Counted from the first letter of the stretch, positions 12,631-25,363 are shown. The stretch: DNA of 64,000 nucleotides from Durusdinium trenchii (GCA_963970005.1 CAXAMN010001203.1:111505-175504), one strand, 5' to 3'. Notes: generated by a model from the sequence alone, not told the origin. Made by a program: numbers and translations.

Positions 12631-13089
12631 GAACTCAATGGGTTAAAGCTGTGGCGGAGGGGTGGTTTCAGATGCTTTTGGGAGGCTGGAAAGCTTTTGG
12701 CAGGCCATTGGTGGAAGCTTTTTGGGAGGTTGGTTAGTGGTGGAAAATGCTAGCAAATTGTCTTTTTTCTAGGGATCCAGAGCGTCCGTTTGACATCGAA
12801 CGTCCGAGGAATTGGGGCTCGTTTGGAGCAGAACTCAATGGGTTAAAGCCGTGGCGAAGGGGTGGTTTCAGATGCTTTTGGGAGGCTGGAAAGCTTTTGG
12901 CAGGCTGTTGGTGGAAGCTTTTTGGGAGGCTGGTTATTGGGAGGCTGGTTAGTGGTGGGTTAAAGCCGTGGCGAAGGGGTGGTTGCAGATGCTTTTTGGG
13001 AGGCTGGTTAGTGGTGGAAAATGCTAGCAAATNNNNNNNNNNTCAGATGCTTTTTGGGAGGCTGGTTAGTGGTGGAAAATGCTAGCAAA
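12631..13089. repeat. Tandem repeat cluster with assembly gap
   Basis: Copies at 12631-12757, 12831-13032 and 13043-13089 share GAACTCAATGGGTTAAAGC, TTTCAGATGCTTTTGGGAGG and GTGGTGGAAAATGCTAGCAA. The second copy has an extra internal duplication starting at 12959. Ten N (13033-13042) break the array, so the true copy number is unknown. Confidence 0.85.
13033..13042. other. Assembly gap (10 N)
   Basis: Ten undetermined bases within the tandem cluster; probably a placeholder and not a measured length. Confidence 0.95.
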
Positions 13090-13912
13090 CAATCCAGAGA
13101 GCAGGCAATGAAACGCTCCGCACGGGCACCGACCTCGACACCGGAAAGAAACGACGATTCCAGAAGAGCAACCTTTAAAAGGACGACTGAAACCCCTGTT
13201 CGAAAAACCCTCGCAATGCCAACCAGTGGAGGAAAAGCCGGACCTGAGAATCCGGGGTCGGCGGCAGGGGCGGCAGCCCTTAATTAATTTAAAGCAAAAA
13301 AAAGCCAACGATGTTCTATTTTGTGGTCAGCTTAGGACGATGTCAGTGTCTGTTTCTCAAAACGTGTCTGCTTCGCTCACCTTTTGTGGCGGTCATCCAG
13401 GGTAGCCATGTGCCGGCATGCTACTTCACCACTATCTCTTATCTCACAGCCGAAACTGCAACATCTTTGAGCAAGAAGAGAAGAACTTGGCAGTTGCTGG
13501 GCTGTTTAATACTCTTGCTTGTGACATGCATTCAGTGTTCGCCATGTGTGATGGCTTGTCAAAACCGCCCTCTTCATCCCTCTTCCAACCTTCCAACCAC
13601 TGCCCCCTCTTCACAACCAACCGAGATCTGGCCGTTCTCCGGTCGGTCTCTCCATCTCCTCCATGTTTTGAGCCGTGCGACTCCCACCACCCAGATGCAG
13701 AACATCACCAAATCCCCTGGGCTCCGCTTGATGACGCCCTTATGGCTCGGCAGCAAGCGCCTTAGGGCGACGACCGTCGTCGACCTCCTCCCACGGGGGA
13801 GAGAAAAACCGGGGAGTGACGGAGTGAGTGACGGGGAGAACATGTTTCTTCAGTGAAAGATTCGGCGAAGTTCTTCAAAGATGAGGGGACCTGAAAACCG
13901 AACAAAGCCGAA

Positions 13913-14040
13913 ACATATCCTGAATATCCTGAACAAAGAACTGTTGATGGGTTGAAATGGGTTGAAGGTATATCCTGAACATAACATAACATAACCTGAA
14001 CTCTCCTGAACATATCCTGAACATATCCTGAAACATGTTC
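13913..14040. repeat. Degenerate tandem repeat CCTGAACATAT
   Basis: At least seven imperfect units of (AT)CCTGAACAT with spacers. Confidence 0.65.
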
Positions 14041-14547
14041 AAGCACTGAACGGACTTGGATCTGTATTCCATGTTGTTCTCAAGACCAAGACCGAACTCA
14101 GCTGGCGGTTGTCGTTGGCACCGCCGAAGTGACTGACTAGTGCGGCGGCATCCGCGGCTTCGACCCGGCTCCGAGCGGACGACGCCCCTGCGGTTTGTCA
14201 TGTGGTGTCATGGAAGTGTCATGAGATGGTTTCAGTCCGTCTGTGATGTCACATAACAAAACACGCCAGGAATACTGGGAGTTCCTTGCAATCATGTATA
14301 TCGGATCATGGTGGCTACAAGATTTAAAGAAAAAAACGGTGCCTTTATTGCTGTTTGTCTAGAACACCAGGAGATATATCGCATGTACGATCGCATGTTC
14401 ACCTTGCATTTCTTGATGTTCCCTGTCTATGATGCCATTTCATCGATCCAGAGAAGATTGAAAGGGATGCTTCGCAACAGCCACCCAATCCCTACAAACG
14501 CCGAAACGGAATCAACATGGCTGACAGCTATGATAGCTGACATACCA

Positions 14548-14610
14548 GGATTTTCCAACTATGCAAAATGTCTGCCTGGTGTTTATAAAAGGCAGAACAT
14601 TGATCTCCCT
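14548..14610. repeat. Decayed copy of the 41014 inverted-repeat element
   Basis: The left arm GGATTTTCCAACTATGCAAA onward differs by two bases from 41015-41043; the right arm GGCAGAACATTGATC is more degraded. Confidence 0.65.
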
Positions 14611-17210
14611 GTCTTGCAACGTACCGCCCTGAAGTGAAAATGGCCAGAAAACACTGTTCCTCCTACTCTTCGCAGTAAACTAAAACCTCAGAAGCTTCCA
14701 CCAGAAGATTCACATCCAAAAAGACAAAGAACTGTAGACTCTTGATGATGTATAATGACCGGACCCCATTTATGGATTGAAAAGCCCCTTCAGCCTTTGG
14801 TTTTCAGGCATTCAACTAAGAGTCTACGTTTTCCCATAGAAAAACACACCACAAAGAACCGTTAGATGCCGTTGATGCCCCGTAGAAACCCTTCGAAATG
14901 ACCGTCAGGTCCCTTCAGGTCCTGTCAGGTCCCGTCGACTCTCCAAGCAGCTCGAAGCCGTCGATGATCGCGTGCGACACTGGGCCAAAACGAAGGGGAG
15001 GAGGATCATACGATACGGCCAATACGACGGACGGGTGAAACGAAACGAATTGACTTATTAAGTTAAGTGTCTTCTTTGTGCAATAGACTTTTCAAATGAC
15101 TTAGTTCATGATAGTAGGCCGAGTAGGCACCTCAAGGGCTGGTTTTTGCATCGAAAAACCGTTCTTGGTGTTTACATTGTCCTGGTGCCATTGGTTCTTT
15201 GGTCTCTGAGCTTCTGCGCGCGCAGATTCTGCGTCACCGATGCGAGGCCGAGGGGACACCGCCCGAACACTGAGGAACTGCCACTCCCTGGAAGTGCGAG
15301 ACCCGACCCAGCCGAGGCAAACTGTCACAACGGATCGGTCTCCCAAATATACCATGACCAAGATGTTTCACCTACCCTGACGAACACTTCACCATGGAAG
15401 GTAAAGAAAAAAAGGACCACCTGCTTCTAGTGGATTGAATTGGTCTTCTCTGGGGCCAAGGCGTCCGTCCGTCCATGGAACGTGGAACGTGGAGTCCGTG
15501 TAACTACTCGACCACTCCCATGGACACCTTCCTCCATCCTTGATGCTTGCTTGCCCTCCCCGGCCCCCTGTCGGCCCCGGTGATGTGATGTGTTTTGCTT
15601 CGCAACGAGTCACGGATCCGGAAGAGACCTCCCTGCCAGGGTTGAACGACTGGTCCTAGAGTTTCAGCATCGGGCATGAATCAGAATGTCATTTACCTTG
15701 CTACTAGCAGCTTCATTGTTACTTACTTGCGATGGCCTCCAACCTTGCTACGTCCGCAGCTGAATTTGAGAATAGCTATTCGACGTACCACTCCAGATCC
15801 TCACCATCTTCCTGTGCCTTTGTGGAAACCTATCCACAGCATCCCACGGCATCCCAAGAAAAGCCACCTTGTGACAGCAGCCCGTGGACTTTGGAGCCGT
15901 GCGCCTGGCGGCCGCTCTCGCTGTCGGTCGTGTCTTCTCCGATGAGGCGGGGATTTCGTTGGGCGCAAAGGGACCAACAGGGCACCTTGCTATCGTTTGG
16001 TCTCTCTTTCTCCCAAAAGGATAGCCAGCTTGGCTAAGTAGTTGGTGTTGGATGTGGCATCTCCGTTCCCTGCCACTATGTCATGCCCGTTGCAACTCGA
16101 CTGGTTTCTTTTTTCCCAACAGGTACCTCTCAAAACTGATCCTGGACACGTTTCTACTTGGGGCTGAAGGTCAACATCTGTTCCGCGCCGCCGCGCCGAT
16201 CTTCGACAGAACACAAGGGACACCCGTCCCTCTCTGCAGTTCGCTGATGTAGCGTTTCGACCGAAACCGAAGAGTTCGCTGATGTGAAGAGCTGCCGCCT
16301 CGAAGCCCCCCCTTTGCCAGACACTGTACCAAACACTCTGTGTCTTGCTAGGTCTTGCTCTCACGGAATTTGAGCAACTGTTCACCCCCAACTCAGGATT
16401 CCAAACAACGTGGCAAGGGAATTGGGATCTGGAAAAGGAGTGGAATGGTGGATCTCCGACGGGAGAGATCGGGAGACCAAGGAAGGAACGTGGAACTCAA
16501 ATTCAGACTCCGTGCAACTCGTTGGCGGAACGCCAAACGATCGACTTTGGCGGCACAAACAGATCAAACAGGCGTCTTTTTTCCTACGTGGCGAACCAAC
16601 AGAGAAGAAACCGGTGTGGGCGAGGATTGCGGCGATTTTCGGGAGGCCCAACGCACCGTGCCGCCTGCGCTTGTTCGCTGGCGCTGCTGGCCAAGGAGGA
16701 TGCGGAATCCATGTGTTTCAACAGCTGTTCCTTGGGAAGCCCGACCTTGGAAGAGGCCAATTGCCCCGGAAGGCAGCAGAGGAACATGAAATGCCCTGGA
16801 GCCCCGACATCATGTGACCAAAACATCAGCCACCACCCACCCCGGTTTTTATCATACTGAATCATACTGTACAATCTAGCGGCTGGTCCTGCAGGATGAG
16901 ACATTGTAACGAAGAACCGCAATGATTGTATGGTCCACGAAGGAAGATGGCAAAGACATCGAAACTACTCCCCTGGTCTGGGAGAAGATGAGATAGATCC
17001 TTCAATGACCACGTTGGTCGAGGTAGATCAGGTAGATCTAAGGTAGATCATTCAAGGGTCTTCTGGGTGGTCCCCATTCTGCATCCCCCTCATACCGTAC
17101 CCCTCAAATGCCTTCCAAGATGGCGACCTTGTTGCAGATCTCCCCAACCGGATCCTCAGGCTGCGCTCGCGGAGAGATTGAACCTGCTCTGGTTGCCCTG
17201 GTTCATCTAT

Positions 17211-17299
17211 CCCAGGCACTCCATATATGCCACATCTGCCTACATTGACCCCCCAAACCACCCCAATGTAGGCATATATGGCAACATGGAGTGTCTGGG
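17211..17299. mobile_element. MITE family B, copy 2
   Basis: 89 bp: CCCAGGCACTCCATATATGC on the left, CATATATGGCAACATGGAG to GTGTCTGGG on the right, with an inner hairpin GCCTACATTG/CAATGTAGGC. Both flanks have TAT, possibly a 3-bp target duplication. Confidence 0.8.
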
Positions 17300-17669
17300 T
17301 ATAGGTGTTGACCTATGGCCTTTGAGAACCACGCCGTTTGCTGTTACTGCAAATAAGATGTGCCTAGCTGGCCACCGCGGAGACGAACAAATGCACTTCT
17401 ATAACAGGGTCCTGTTGAGACGAACCTTGACACATCTTCTCCGTGTTTTTCTCGGATCCTTCTCCACTTCAATGGCGGCATTCTTACCGGGGAAGCTTGC
17501 GCTCCAACTTACGATCAATGACTGTCTAATCTTGATGAATGGACCAATACCTAGGCCTCCAGTCGTACCTGAGAACCTGGGACGGCCCGGGGTGGATGCC
17601 AGGAGCGCTCCAGTCCTAGCGAACCGTTTCGGAGGACTGGAGGTGTAGCGGGAATATGATCCATGCACC

Positions 17670-17753
17670 CCAACAGAGGTTGAAGAACCCTATAGACTAT
17701 CCCAGTTCGGTACCCCAGTAAGGTCCTAGTTCAGGTCACTTAACCTCTCTTGG
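17670..17753. mobile_element. MITE family D, copy 1
   Basis: CCAACAGAGGTTGAAGAACC on the left, AACCTCTCTTGG on the right, with GGTACCCC and GTCCTAGTTCAGGTCACT inside. It shares all blocks with 20884-20999. Confidence 0.7.
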
Positions 17754-17813
17754 CCTCATAGCCGAAGGAAGATCACTGCTTTCAGCCGATTCGGGGTGGC
17801 TTGGCCCCGTCAC

Positions 17814-17846
17814 CGCCCCGCGACCCCGCGACCCCGCGACCCCGAC
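17814..17846. repeat. 8-bp tandem repeat (CCCCGCGA)
   Basis: Three to four units of CCCCGCGA. Confidence 0.75.
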
Positions 17847-17999
17847 CTCAGGGATCATCGGCTCGATCACGTCCCTGACCTGCGCGGAACAGCGGGCGGT
17901 CGGCTGGGTCACGCGGAAGCCGAGGAAGAAGCGACTTCCAGGCAGCAGGAGGATGTAAGGAGGTGGCTCATTCAATGCAGACCCCTACAACGAGAAGAT

Positions 18000-20500
18000 T
18001 CACAGGGAACCTGATGGCATGGACCGACCAGGAGGACCATTTTCCTCTACAACCCGACGTGGTTTTCAGGTTCCATTCTTAGTCTTCCATGGTGTATTTC
18101 AATGAGTCTGTCGTCGATTACATTGGGCAATTGGTCTTATATTGATGACAGCCTGCTGCAGTTTCCTGGTGTGTTCTTCTTCAATGTTGAATGTGGAGGT
18201 GGGTTCCATGCTGAACACAGTTGTTGTTTACGCCGCGTTCAGTACCATTGTCAAGCCTTCTTCTACATCTTGTACCAATCCTTGGCATGAATGCCTAGAC
18301 TAGTTCTTTAAAGAAAAACATGTTCGTAGCAAATTGACTGGTAATTCCATCTGATGTAGTTATATGCAGCCTGCGTTTCAACAACCTGGAAAGTTCTGAC
18401 TCGATTTCACCCGTCGTTCCGTCGTTTCGGTCGTCGAACAATGCGTGGACCGTCCACGGAGGTCCACTCGACCTCAGAAAATCTCTACGCCGGAACGCGC
18501 AGCCTCGCGCAACACCTGCAGTTCTGTGGGATTGGTTTGGGTAAAGAGCTAAGTTAAGTTGCTCTGAAAGACCGGCCCGGGAAATCCGGCTGCCCCTTCA
18601 TCCACTGGCTGCTCCCAAGGGCTGGGTCTCCTGGCAGTCTTGCTGTGCTTCTCCACGTGGTGTACCAGCAGTTTGTTGTAAGCTGCCTCACATCGTGGAC
18701 AGTGTCCCTTCATCCTTCATTGGAACTTCACAATCCTTGCAAGTTGGTTTGTCTGGGGCTCACAGATTCGAACTGCCGAAGAAATCCATGTCCCAGACGC
18801 TCCGTGAACGACGCCCGTGGTCCCTCAAAACCTAGGGATTGCTTCGACCCCAGACCCCTCCAAGGGATTCGGGGCCGAACGGGTCGCATCTGGGTTGTTC
18901 AAACAACGATTCGTGGAGTGCAACACCATAAAGCCCAATCCTCTCATGCTTGATCCGCTTTCTGGGAGGCGATGGGTCTCTTTAAGTGACTGAAGCGACG
19001 CGAAGCGGTTGAGTGACGAGGCTTGGGCGGTGTGGACGAAGACACCATCAGAATGACCGATGTTGCTCAAGGAGATCTCTTGCCATCAAGGAGATCACGT
19101 GACATAACAGCCCGACATACAGGAAGAAACTGGAAGTCATTCTTGAGGACACACCCACTAGCATCTCCTGATCACCACTGACTCATCGGAAATTGGTGCT
19201 CAGGACAGCGCAATGACATCATTAAGAATCATAAGAAATCCCTTTCTGATCAGAAACATGGTTTCCACCGGTCTTTAGAGGAGTTCGAGCTCCAGGAACC
19301 ATGGTCAATCCCACGGTCACCACCCTGTGCCCAGTGGTGTGCCCAGCCACACTGTAGAGGTCATAGAGAAGCTCTCCCGTTCCTAAAACGCCACGATCTG
19401 GGATCCCGGTCGGGCTGACCGCACAACCGAACCGATAGGAGATCAAAAAATGGAGCACGAATCGTTGTTTTTTTCCCAACAAGGGGATGAAGGTCCAATG
19501 TGTTCCCTTGTCAAATGCAGAGGGACATGGCAAAGCGTGTCCGAATGACCGCGCGCTGGTGCGCTGGCATGCTGGCAGTCACCATGGCGGCGGTGATCGC
19601 TCTGGCTGCGCTGGATACACTGGTTACGCTGCTTCTGCTGTGGTTTCGCTGATGACGCTGTCGTTACGATTGTTACGCTGATTACGTTGCCTGGTAGTGT
19701 GTAACCGGTGTAGCAGGCGTCGTCGATGTAGCCGGTGTAACCAGTGCATTAACCGGTGTCGTCGGTGTAGCCGGCGGCAGCCGGTGTAACTTGGCGTCGT
19801 CGATGGTGCAAAATCTTCCTCCACCCAGCCAGGCGCGTGCATGCTCCTGCTGCTGCTTCACAGCCTTCGAAATCCGTTGGATTCTTGGCGCTTCAGATCC
19901 CGCAGTTTCGACACCAGGCCATTGGTCAGTGGAGCGGTCGGCGCTATTGGTGCAGTTGGCCATTGGCACCACTGGCACGGTGGCCTACCAAACGAAGAAG
20001 GCTTGGTCAGGCTTACTTAGGGAAAATCGGAAATTCCTTGCTTTCACCGCCACAATTTCATGGGTTTCCGGTAGACGAGCGCCCCTTAAACCAATGCAGG
20101 GAATCCTGGCTTTGTCATGGTCATCCAAAACAGGCGTCCTTCCTGGTCGGTGCGTGACCTCTCAAACGGCACAGAAGACAGAGGTACACCCAACATCGGT
20201 ACCTGGAACAACCACAAAGCACACTGTGTATCCCACTGTTCTGTGTATGGCATGCGGTGCATGATGTCTTCCATTCAATTTGGACAGCCATGCTACAAAT
20301 CGTTTTTGCAACAAACGACTATGTCAATCACCAGCATTGATGAGCCTCTGGCGCAAAAAGGACAAGAAGCTTTTTGGAGGCTCCAGCTGTTCTCCAATCC
20401 ATTCTCCCAGGATCCACAGCAAACATTCTCACCATGACCATATGTTTTATCAGCTGAGAAGCAAAATGGCTACAGCCAGGTAGTGTCCTTAGTTCCTTTC
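18000..20500. other. Non-coding stretch
   Basis: Nothing recognised except a degenerate GTAACCGGTGTAGC/GTCGTCGATGTAGC array at about 19690-19800. Confidence 0.45.
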
Positions 20501-20883
20501 GGAGCGATAGCCTCCAACCTAATAGCGATGGCCTCCACCTAGTAGCGTCCTTCCTAGCATAATATATATAAATATCTTTCCCTTCGTTTCGACATCCTCC
20601 GAATTCCCAACTCAATTTGGAATCCAACCGCTCACCACGGCTTCCAATCGCTCCCTCCTCCCATCTGCACCAGGCATCCATGGATCAGGTCCGTCGTCAC
20701 GATCGGCCGCCGCGCCGTGCCCGGCGCGGTGCTCGCGACCTGCGCTGCGGTCTGCAGCACTAGGGCCAGTGGCAGCACTCGCGCGAGGAACGCCATGGCG
20801 CCTGGAGCTGCCGGTCCGCGAGGGTCAGGTCGACGGCCCCAATGGTCGAAATCGATAGAGGAGCACCGATTGAAGGAGTAGAA

Positions 20884-20999
20884 CCAGCAGAGGTTGAAGA
20901 ACCCGAACTAGACTATCCTAGCTCGGTACCCCGAACTAGGGTCCTAGCTCGGTACCCCGAACTAGGGTCCTAGTTCAGGTCACTGGCTACCTCTGTTGG
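20884..20999. mobile_element. MITE family D, copy 2 with internal duplication
   Basis: Ends CCAGCAGAGGT and ACCTCTGTTGG. Inside, a 26-bp unit (AGCTCGGTACCCCGAACTAG plus GGTCCT) is exactly duplicated at 20920-20945 and 20946-20971. Confidence 0.8.
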
Positions 21000-21239
21000 A
21001 ATCTCTGGTACCATTTCGATGAAACGGTCTGCCACTTCGGCATCCCGTGAAAGCTTTTTGTGAGGCCGAACTTCTAGTGACCTGCATGGCGGACCCCGGA
21101 TTCTCCGATTCAAAGGGATCCACAGGGAAAGGAAAAGAAGCAGTCATGGCCAGTTCCCACGTTTCTGCTTCCACATTCGAGGTAGGGAAATCCCATGAGA
21201 TCCCTGCCGGACATCTATCTGGAGGCCATCGCTACGACA

Positions 21240-21325
21240 TTGCTTCTAGGTTGGAGGCCATCGCTAGTAGGTTGGAGGCCATTGCTATTAGGTTGGAGGC
21301 CAATGCTGCCAGTAATCTACTAGCA
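21240..21325. repeat. Dispersed minisatellite, locus with 21-bp units
   Basis: Inverse orientation relative to 7996-8066: units GGTTGGAGGCCATCGCTAGTA with small changes, three full copies plus edges. A shorter copy pair lies at 20509-20550. Confidence 0.85.
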
Positions 21326-21788
21326 ACCTCACTCAATTGTGCGCGAGCGGTTCCTGTCATTCTCTGGGTCTTCTTCCACTGTGGAGTTGTTTGACAATGA
21401 CCAATTCACAGAGTTCTCTTGGAAAACTCCGAGAGTTTCACATATCTACATGAAGCAGAACAGCAAACATTCACAGCACAAAAACCAAGCCTCAGCAGTT
21501 TTCTCGAAGAAAAGACATCCACTGCAGTCTGTTTGTGTCGACATCAACTCTAGTCCCTGCACCTGGGAGTGTACACCCCACATGAACACACGTGGCACAT
21601 AAGAGGAGGATCTGAAGAATCCTCAAAAAAACAACAAACCAACTCTTTCCTAATGTTGTTCCAACTGATTCTTTGGGACCCGTGCCGTTCCAGCGGCGAC
21701 CTGACTTCCACCCGTTCCGCGGCAGCCCCGCCTGTGACCCTGAAAACCCCCGCTTCGCTCAGATGTTTGCCCCACTCTGAACCACGAA

Positions 21789-21844
21789 GCACTGCGATTC
21801 GCACTGCGATTCGCACTGCGATTCGCACTGCGATTCGCACTGCG
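21789..21844. repeat. 12-bp minisatellite (GCACTGCGATTC)
   Basis: Four identical units and a partial fifth, without mismatches, so probably young. Confidence 0.9.
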
Positions 21845-21849
21845 GCACT

Positions 21850-23240
21850 GGCTTAACGAGACAGCAAAACCATGAACGGTGAGCGAACTAAACAGCGGGA
21901 GTTCACCATAGAGACAGAGAGAGACATAGAGAGACATAGAGACTGTTTCACGTTCAATTGTACACGTGTCATTCGTATTGCACAAGAAAAGAACTTCAAC
22001 GAGCCTCGAACACAGGTCTATCCTTGCTTTCTTAGCTCATTCCAGGCTTGCAATAATTCAGTCCAAAGTCTCTTTTCACATCATCACACAGAGGCGAGGA
22101 TGACACAGCCACTCTGTGTCATTCCCGACTCGAAAAACACCCTGCTTTTCACTCCCTGGTTGGTTGGGCGAGACCTGCGTCGTTGGATGGTCCAATTGGC
22201 GAGCGACTGCGTTCCCTCAACCAACATGGCTTCATGCTGCGTTGGTGTTCGGGCGGTGTTCACATCGCACGGGCCAAAAGGACCGAAAGAATCGAGGGAA
22301 GGAGGGAAGGAGGGAGGAAGGTGTTCGGCAGAGAGAGAGAGAGAGGAGAAAAGACTTCTTGTCACTTAAGTTGTATTGGTTGTATCTTAAACTACCACGA
22401 AGTCATCTGAACTATCTTATCTAACTATTGTCTTCTCTACTCAGGGTCCAAACATGTCCTCTGGCGTGGAACAAGTCCCCAACTGATCCTTTTCCTGGCC
22501 CTGGCTGAATCGACACATCACACCCACCCACCGGAAGGGAAGGTCGGCGCACTTGAGAGTGCCCTTATACTCCATTCCCCATTTCAGCTTCGTCAGCACC
22601 TGCGGAAGGGGCGTTTGCTTGGTCGCAGATGTTCGAGAACCTAGGTATTTTCGTGGGTGGTCCTAGAAAGCTGGATGATGGCTGGTAGAGGTTTGGGAAT
22701 TGGGCTCATCATGTTGGGTCGATGACTAGATCTTTGCTCACACTGACATGCTAGTAGGTTGCTTTTGTCTGGACTGGCCCAAGGCTAGGCTACGGCTACG
22801 CTACTTTCAATAGGGCTACCTCTCCTCCCCTCACAACACGAGCTAAATTGGCCTCCAGCCCGGGCTTGGCTCACACACACCAAAAAGAGCTTCGGTTGGC
22901 TCCAACAATGTCTAGCCATGTCTTTCCCCAAAAGTGGACGGTTTTCCCAAATTGACTCTCTGATCGTCCAGACTTTCTTTCAGAAAGACCGTGACCGTTG
23001 TGAACAATCACCACCGCTTCGATGATTTGATATATGAATCGATTGGTCCATGGAGTTTGTTTGGTACAGATAGAACATCATAGAACAATGTGAAGGAGTT
23101 GGTTTCCAGAAAACCCCTGAAATTGATCGGCGGTGGGGTGGATGGTCAGTATACTCAGTAGACGAAACGTACTTGTTCCATATGGATATTTTCGATATGA
23201 TGATGGGTGTTCTCATGTTCATTTACAGCTACAAACATCA
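21850..23240. other. Non-coding stretch with GA-rich runs
   Basis: AGAGACATAG units at 21913-21942 and a GGAGGGAA/GAGAGA tract at 22290-22346. No gene is recognised. Confidence 0.45.
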
Positions 23241-23244
23241 TGCT

Positions 23245-23440
23245 GACACTCCATGTGTGGAATATTTACCTACCCCACGCGACCTGTCTGGGACTGCCAT
23301 AGGACTGCCGAAGTACATTGGGGTGGTGGAAGCCGGGGCGCCGGATCGGCAGTCCGACTTGGCAGTCGACAGGTCGTGTATTGACCACCACCCCATTGAT
23401 CCCCAAAAAATCCACCCCAGCTGATCAATGTAGGTAAATA
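23245..23440. mobile_element. MITE family B, copy 3, interrupted by another family B element
   Basis: The outer arms are GACACTCCATG...TATTTACCTAC on the left and ATTGACCACCACCCC...GATCAATGTAGGTAAATAC on the right. In the uninterrupted copy at 40225 (opposite strand) the corresponding sequence is continuous (GCCTACATTGACC), so the 103 bp at 23277-23379 is an insertion. Confidence 0.75.
23277..23379. mobile_element. MITE family B2, nested insertion
   Basis: Terminal inverted repeats ACGCGACCTGTC and GACAGGTCGTGT (one mismatch), followed inward by GGGACTGCC and its partner. The same ends occur at 28172-28264 and 29747-29880. Confidence 0.75.
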
Positions 23441-23447
23441 CAGTCAA

Positions 23448-23517
23448 ATGACCATGGGTGTATTACCATGGGTGGAGTGTATTACCATGGGTGGTGTATT
23501 TACCATGGGTGGTGTGA
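23448..23517. repeat. Tandem repeat TTACCATGGGTGGTGTA
   Basis: Four imperfect units directly after the interrupted family B element. The unit resembles the B terminal motif CCATGG...GTGT, so the array may have grown from the MITE end. Confidence 0.75.
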
Positions 23518-25141
23518 TTACGGAAATCCACCAGCCAGTCACCCGTTGCGTCACGACCGCTCCACAAGGGCGAGCGACGTGGCGTGGCCACTGGGCTCCG
23601 TACCGAACCGTTTCGTTTCGGTGGTGTCCAGTCATACCGAACCTGAGGAGGTACTTGGAGCCCTAGGGATTATGAGTTGATGTGTTTTCAGAAGAAAAAA
23701 AACGGAACGGGCCCTGTGTTGGTGAGAAATTCACAGCTGACATTCACGGTGAGCAGAAAAAGAGGGTGCCCTCTCTTCAAATGCATAGTGCTATAGAGAT
23801 TCTCTAGACCAGAAATTCCAGCGTTCGACAGGGCAGAACTGCCTTTGACGAATGCCAGTTCTGAGTTGCGAATGGTCTTGGTCGTTAGCATGTCAGCATG
23901 TCTTGAAAAGCGTCCAGTTGGTGCCCAAGCAATCACCACATAAACCTTCTATATAGAACCTTCAACCATTCCTGCTCCCCTTTGAACTGGTAACCAAACA
24001 GGCATGGTATGTGAAATGGATCAAGAATTGACCTGGTGTTGTAGTAAAGATCCCTGTGCACCCTGTGTACAAGAGACATCAAGAGACAGAGTATATATAG
24101 TCCAGCAAATGCTCAGCCTGCTGGTTTCCGGGCCCAGCCTGCTGGGTAGTTCGTTGGTTCTTGTCATACCAACCCTGGAGACATAGGGATTGATATTTCA
24201 ACCCCCCAAGCCTCTTCACAGGTGGCCTCCAATCCCATTCCCCTCCAGCTTACACTCAGCACCAAGGGCTGATGACTTGGCCACCCTCCAACATGGCGGA
24301 GTTGTTGGTAGATGGACGCTACAGAATTGCCAGATGACATACAGCAACATGAACTCTCCTCCGGTTCACACTTAGCAGCAACAGGTGGCAGATGACATGT
24401 GCATGGTCCAACCAGCAGAGATGTTTCTTGAATCTGTTAGTCACTAGTACTCAGTATATTTAATTTATGCCTCTCAATCCCATTGCGTGTTTTCTTCCTG
24501 CTCAAGTTGTTCATCAGGGTATATCAGGAGTCTCCTTTCAAGTCAAAACCCGAAAGATCTCAGTGATTCTCAGTGATGAACCCTCTCCCGGTGGCTCTCC
24601 CACTTCCCCCCCCACGCAACACTCACCACACCGCACCAACTTCCCCGTGAGGTCATTCAGGAAGGGCTTGGGGTTCACCGGCACGGTTGCCATGGCCTGG
24701 AGACGTGCAGCTGCATCAAATCACTGCGTTTCCACGTCTCGGTGTTGTGAGACGTCTTGTCTGCGTGAGGACAATAGGCTTTGCTGGGAAACCCCATGAC
24801 ATGATGAAAAGAGATGCAATGAGGACTTGCATGGATATTAATCCAGTACGTGGACTACTGCGGAAAACGATGTCAAAACGACTTGACAGGAGGGAGACAC
24901 GAAAGGTAGGACAGCGGGAAGAGAAGAGAACGCGAGAGGCAGGAACAAAAATGCAATGTTCGACATGGTGATTTATCCCCTCGGAGGCGACATGTCGTAA
25001 ATATATGTTCATATGCACTCTAAATATCTCTAAATGTTCAAACATATGCTCTCGAAATGTTCAAAAAGATTCTTAGGAAAACAAACTTGCCCCATGGCTC
25101 AGATCATCGGTGAGCATTGAATCGGAACATCATAGGATTTG

Positions 25142-25353
25142 AACTATCCTGAAACCATAAGAGGCTCACGAAGACGCTCCCCAGGAGAGAATTGACGTGC
25201 TTCACAAAACAAACTCTAGGTATGTATCCCCTCGGGGAACACCTTTCGTGATTAGAATATATTAGAATTTCATATTCACTCTTTCTTCAAGAGGGTTTCA
25301 ACTATCCTGAAATCATGAGAGGCTCACGAAGACGTTCTCCAGGAGAGAATTGA
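25142..25353. repeat. 54-bp direct repeat pair
   Basis: 25142-25195 and 25300-25353 match with four differences (AACTATCCTGAAA...GGAGAGAATTGA). The hairpin repeat copy 2 lies between them. Confidence 0.85.
25210..25252. repeat. Hairpin repeat, copy 2
   Basis: AAACTCTAGGT, then TCCCC/GGGGA pairing, then CACCTTTCGTGATT. The flanks match copies 1 and 3; the stem differs. Confidence 0.6.
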
Positions 25354-25363
25354 TTTTAGAGGG

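Larger units (their letters stand above)
13090..17210. other. Non-coding stretch
   Basis: No recognised gene. It contains a degenerate CCTGAACATAT array (13913-14040), a decayed relative of the 41014 palindrome (14548-14610) and scattered short duplications. Open frames up to about 180 residues occur on both strands but overlap one another and match nothing I know. Confidence 0.45.

Noticed and set aside
16410-16817. Possible exon (135-residue frame)
   Set aside because: Some stretches look protein-like, but three frames are open at once and I recognise nothing.
21240-21325. CRISPR-like regular repeats
   Set aside because: The units are contiguous without unique spacers, and the window is eukaryotic.
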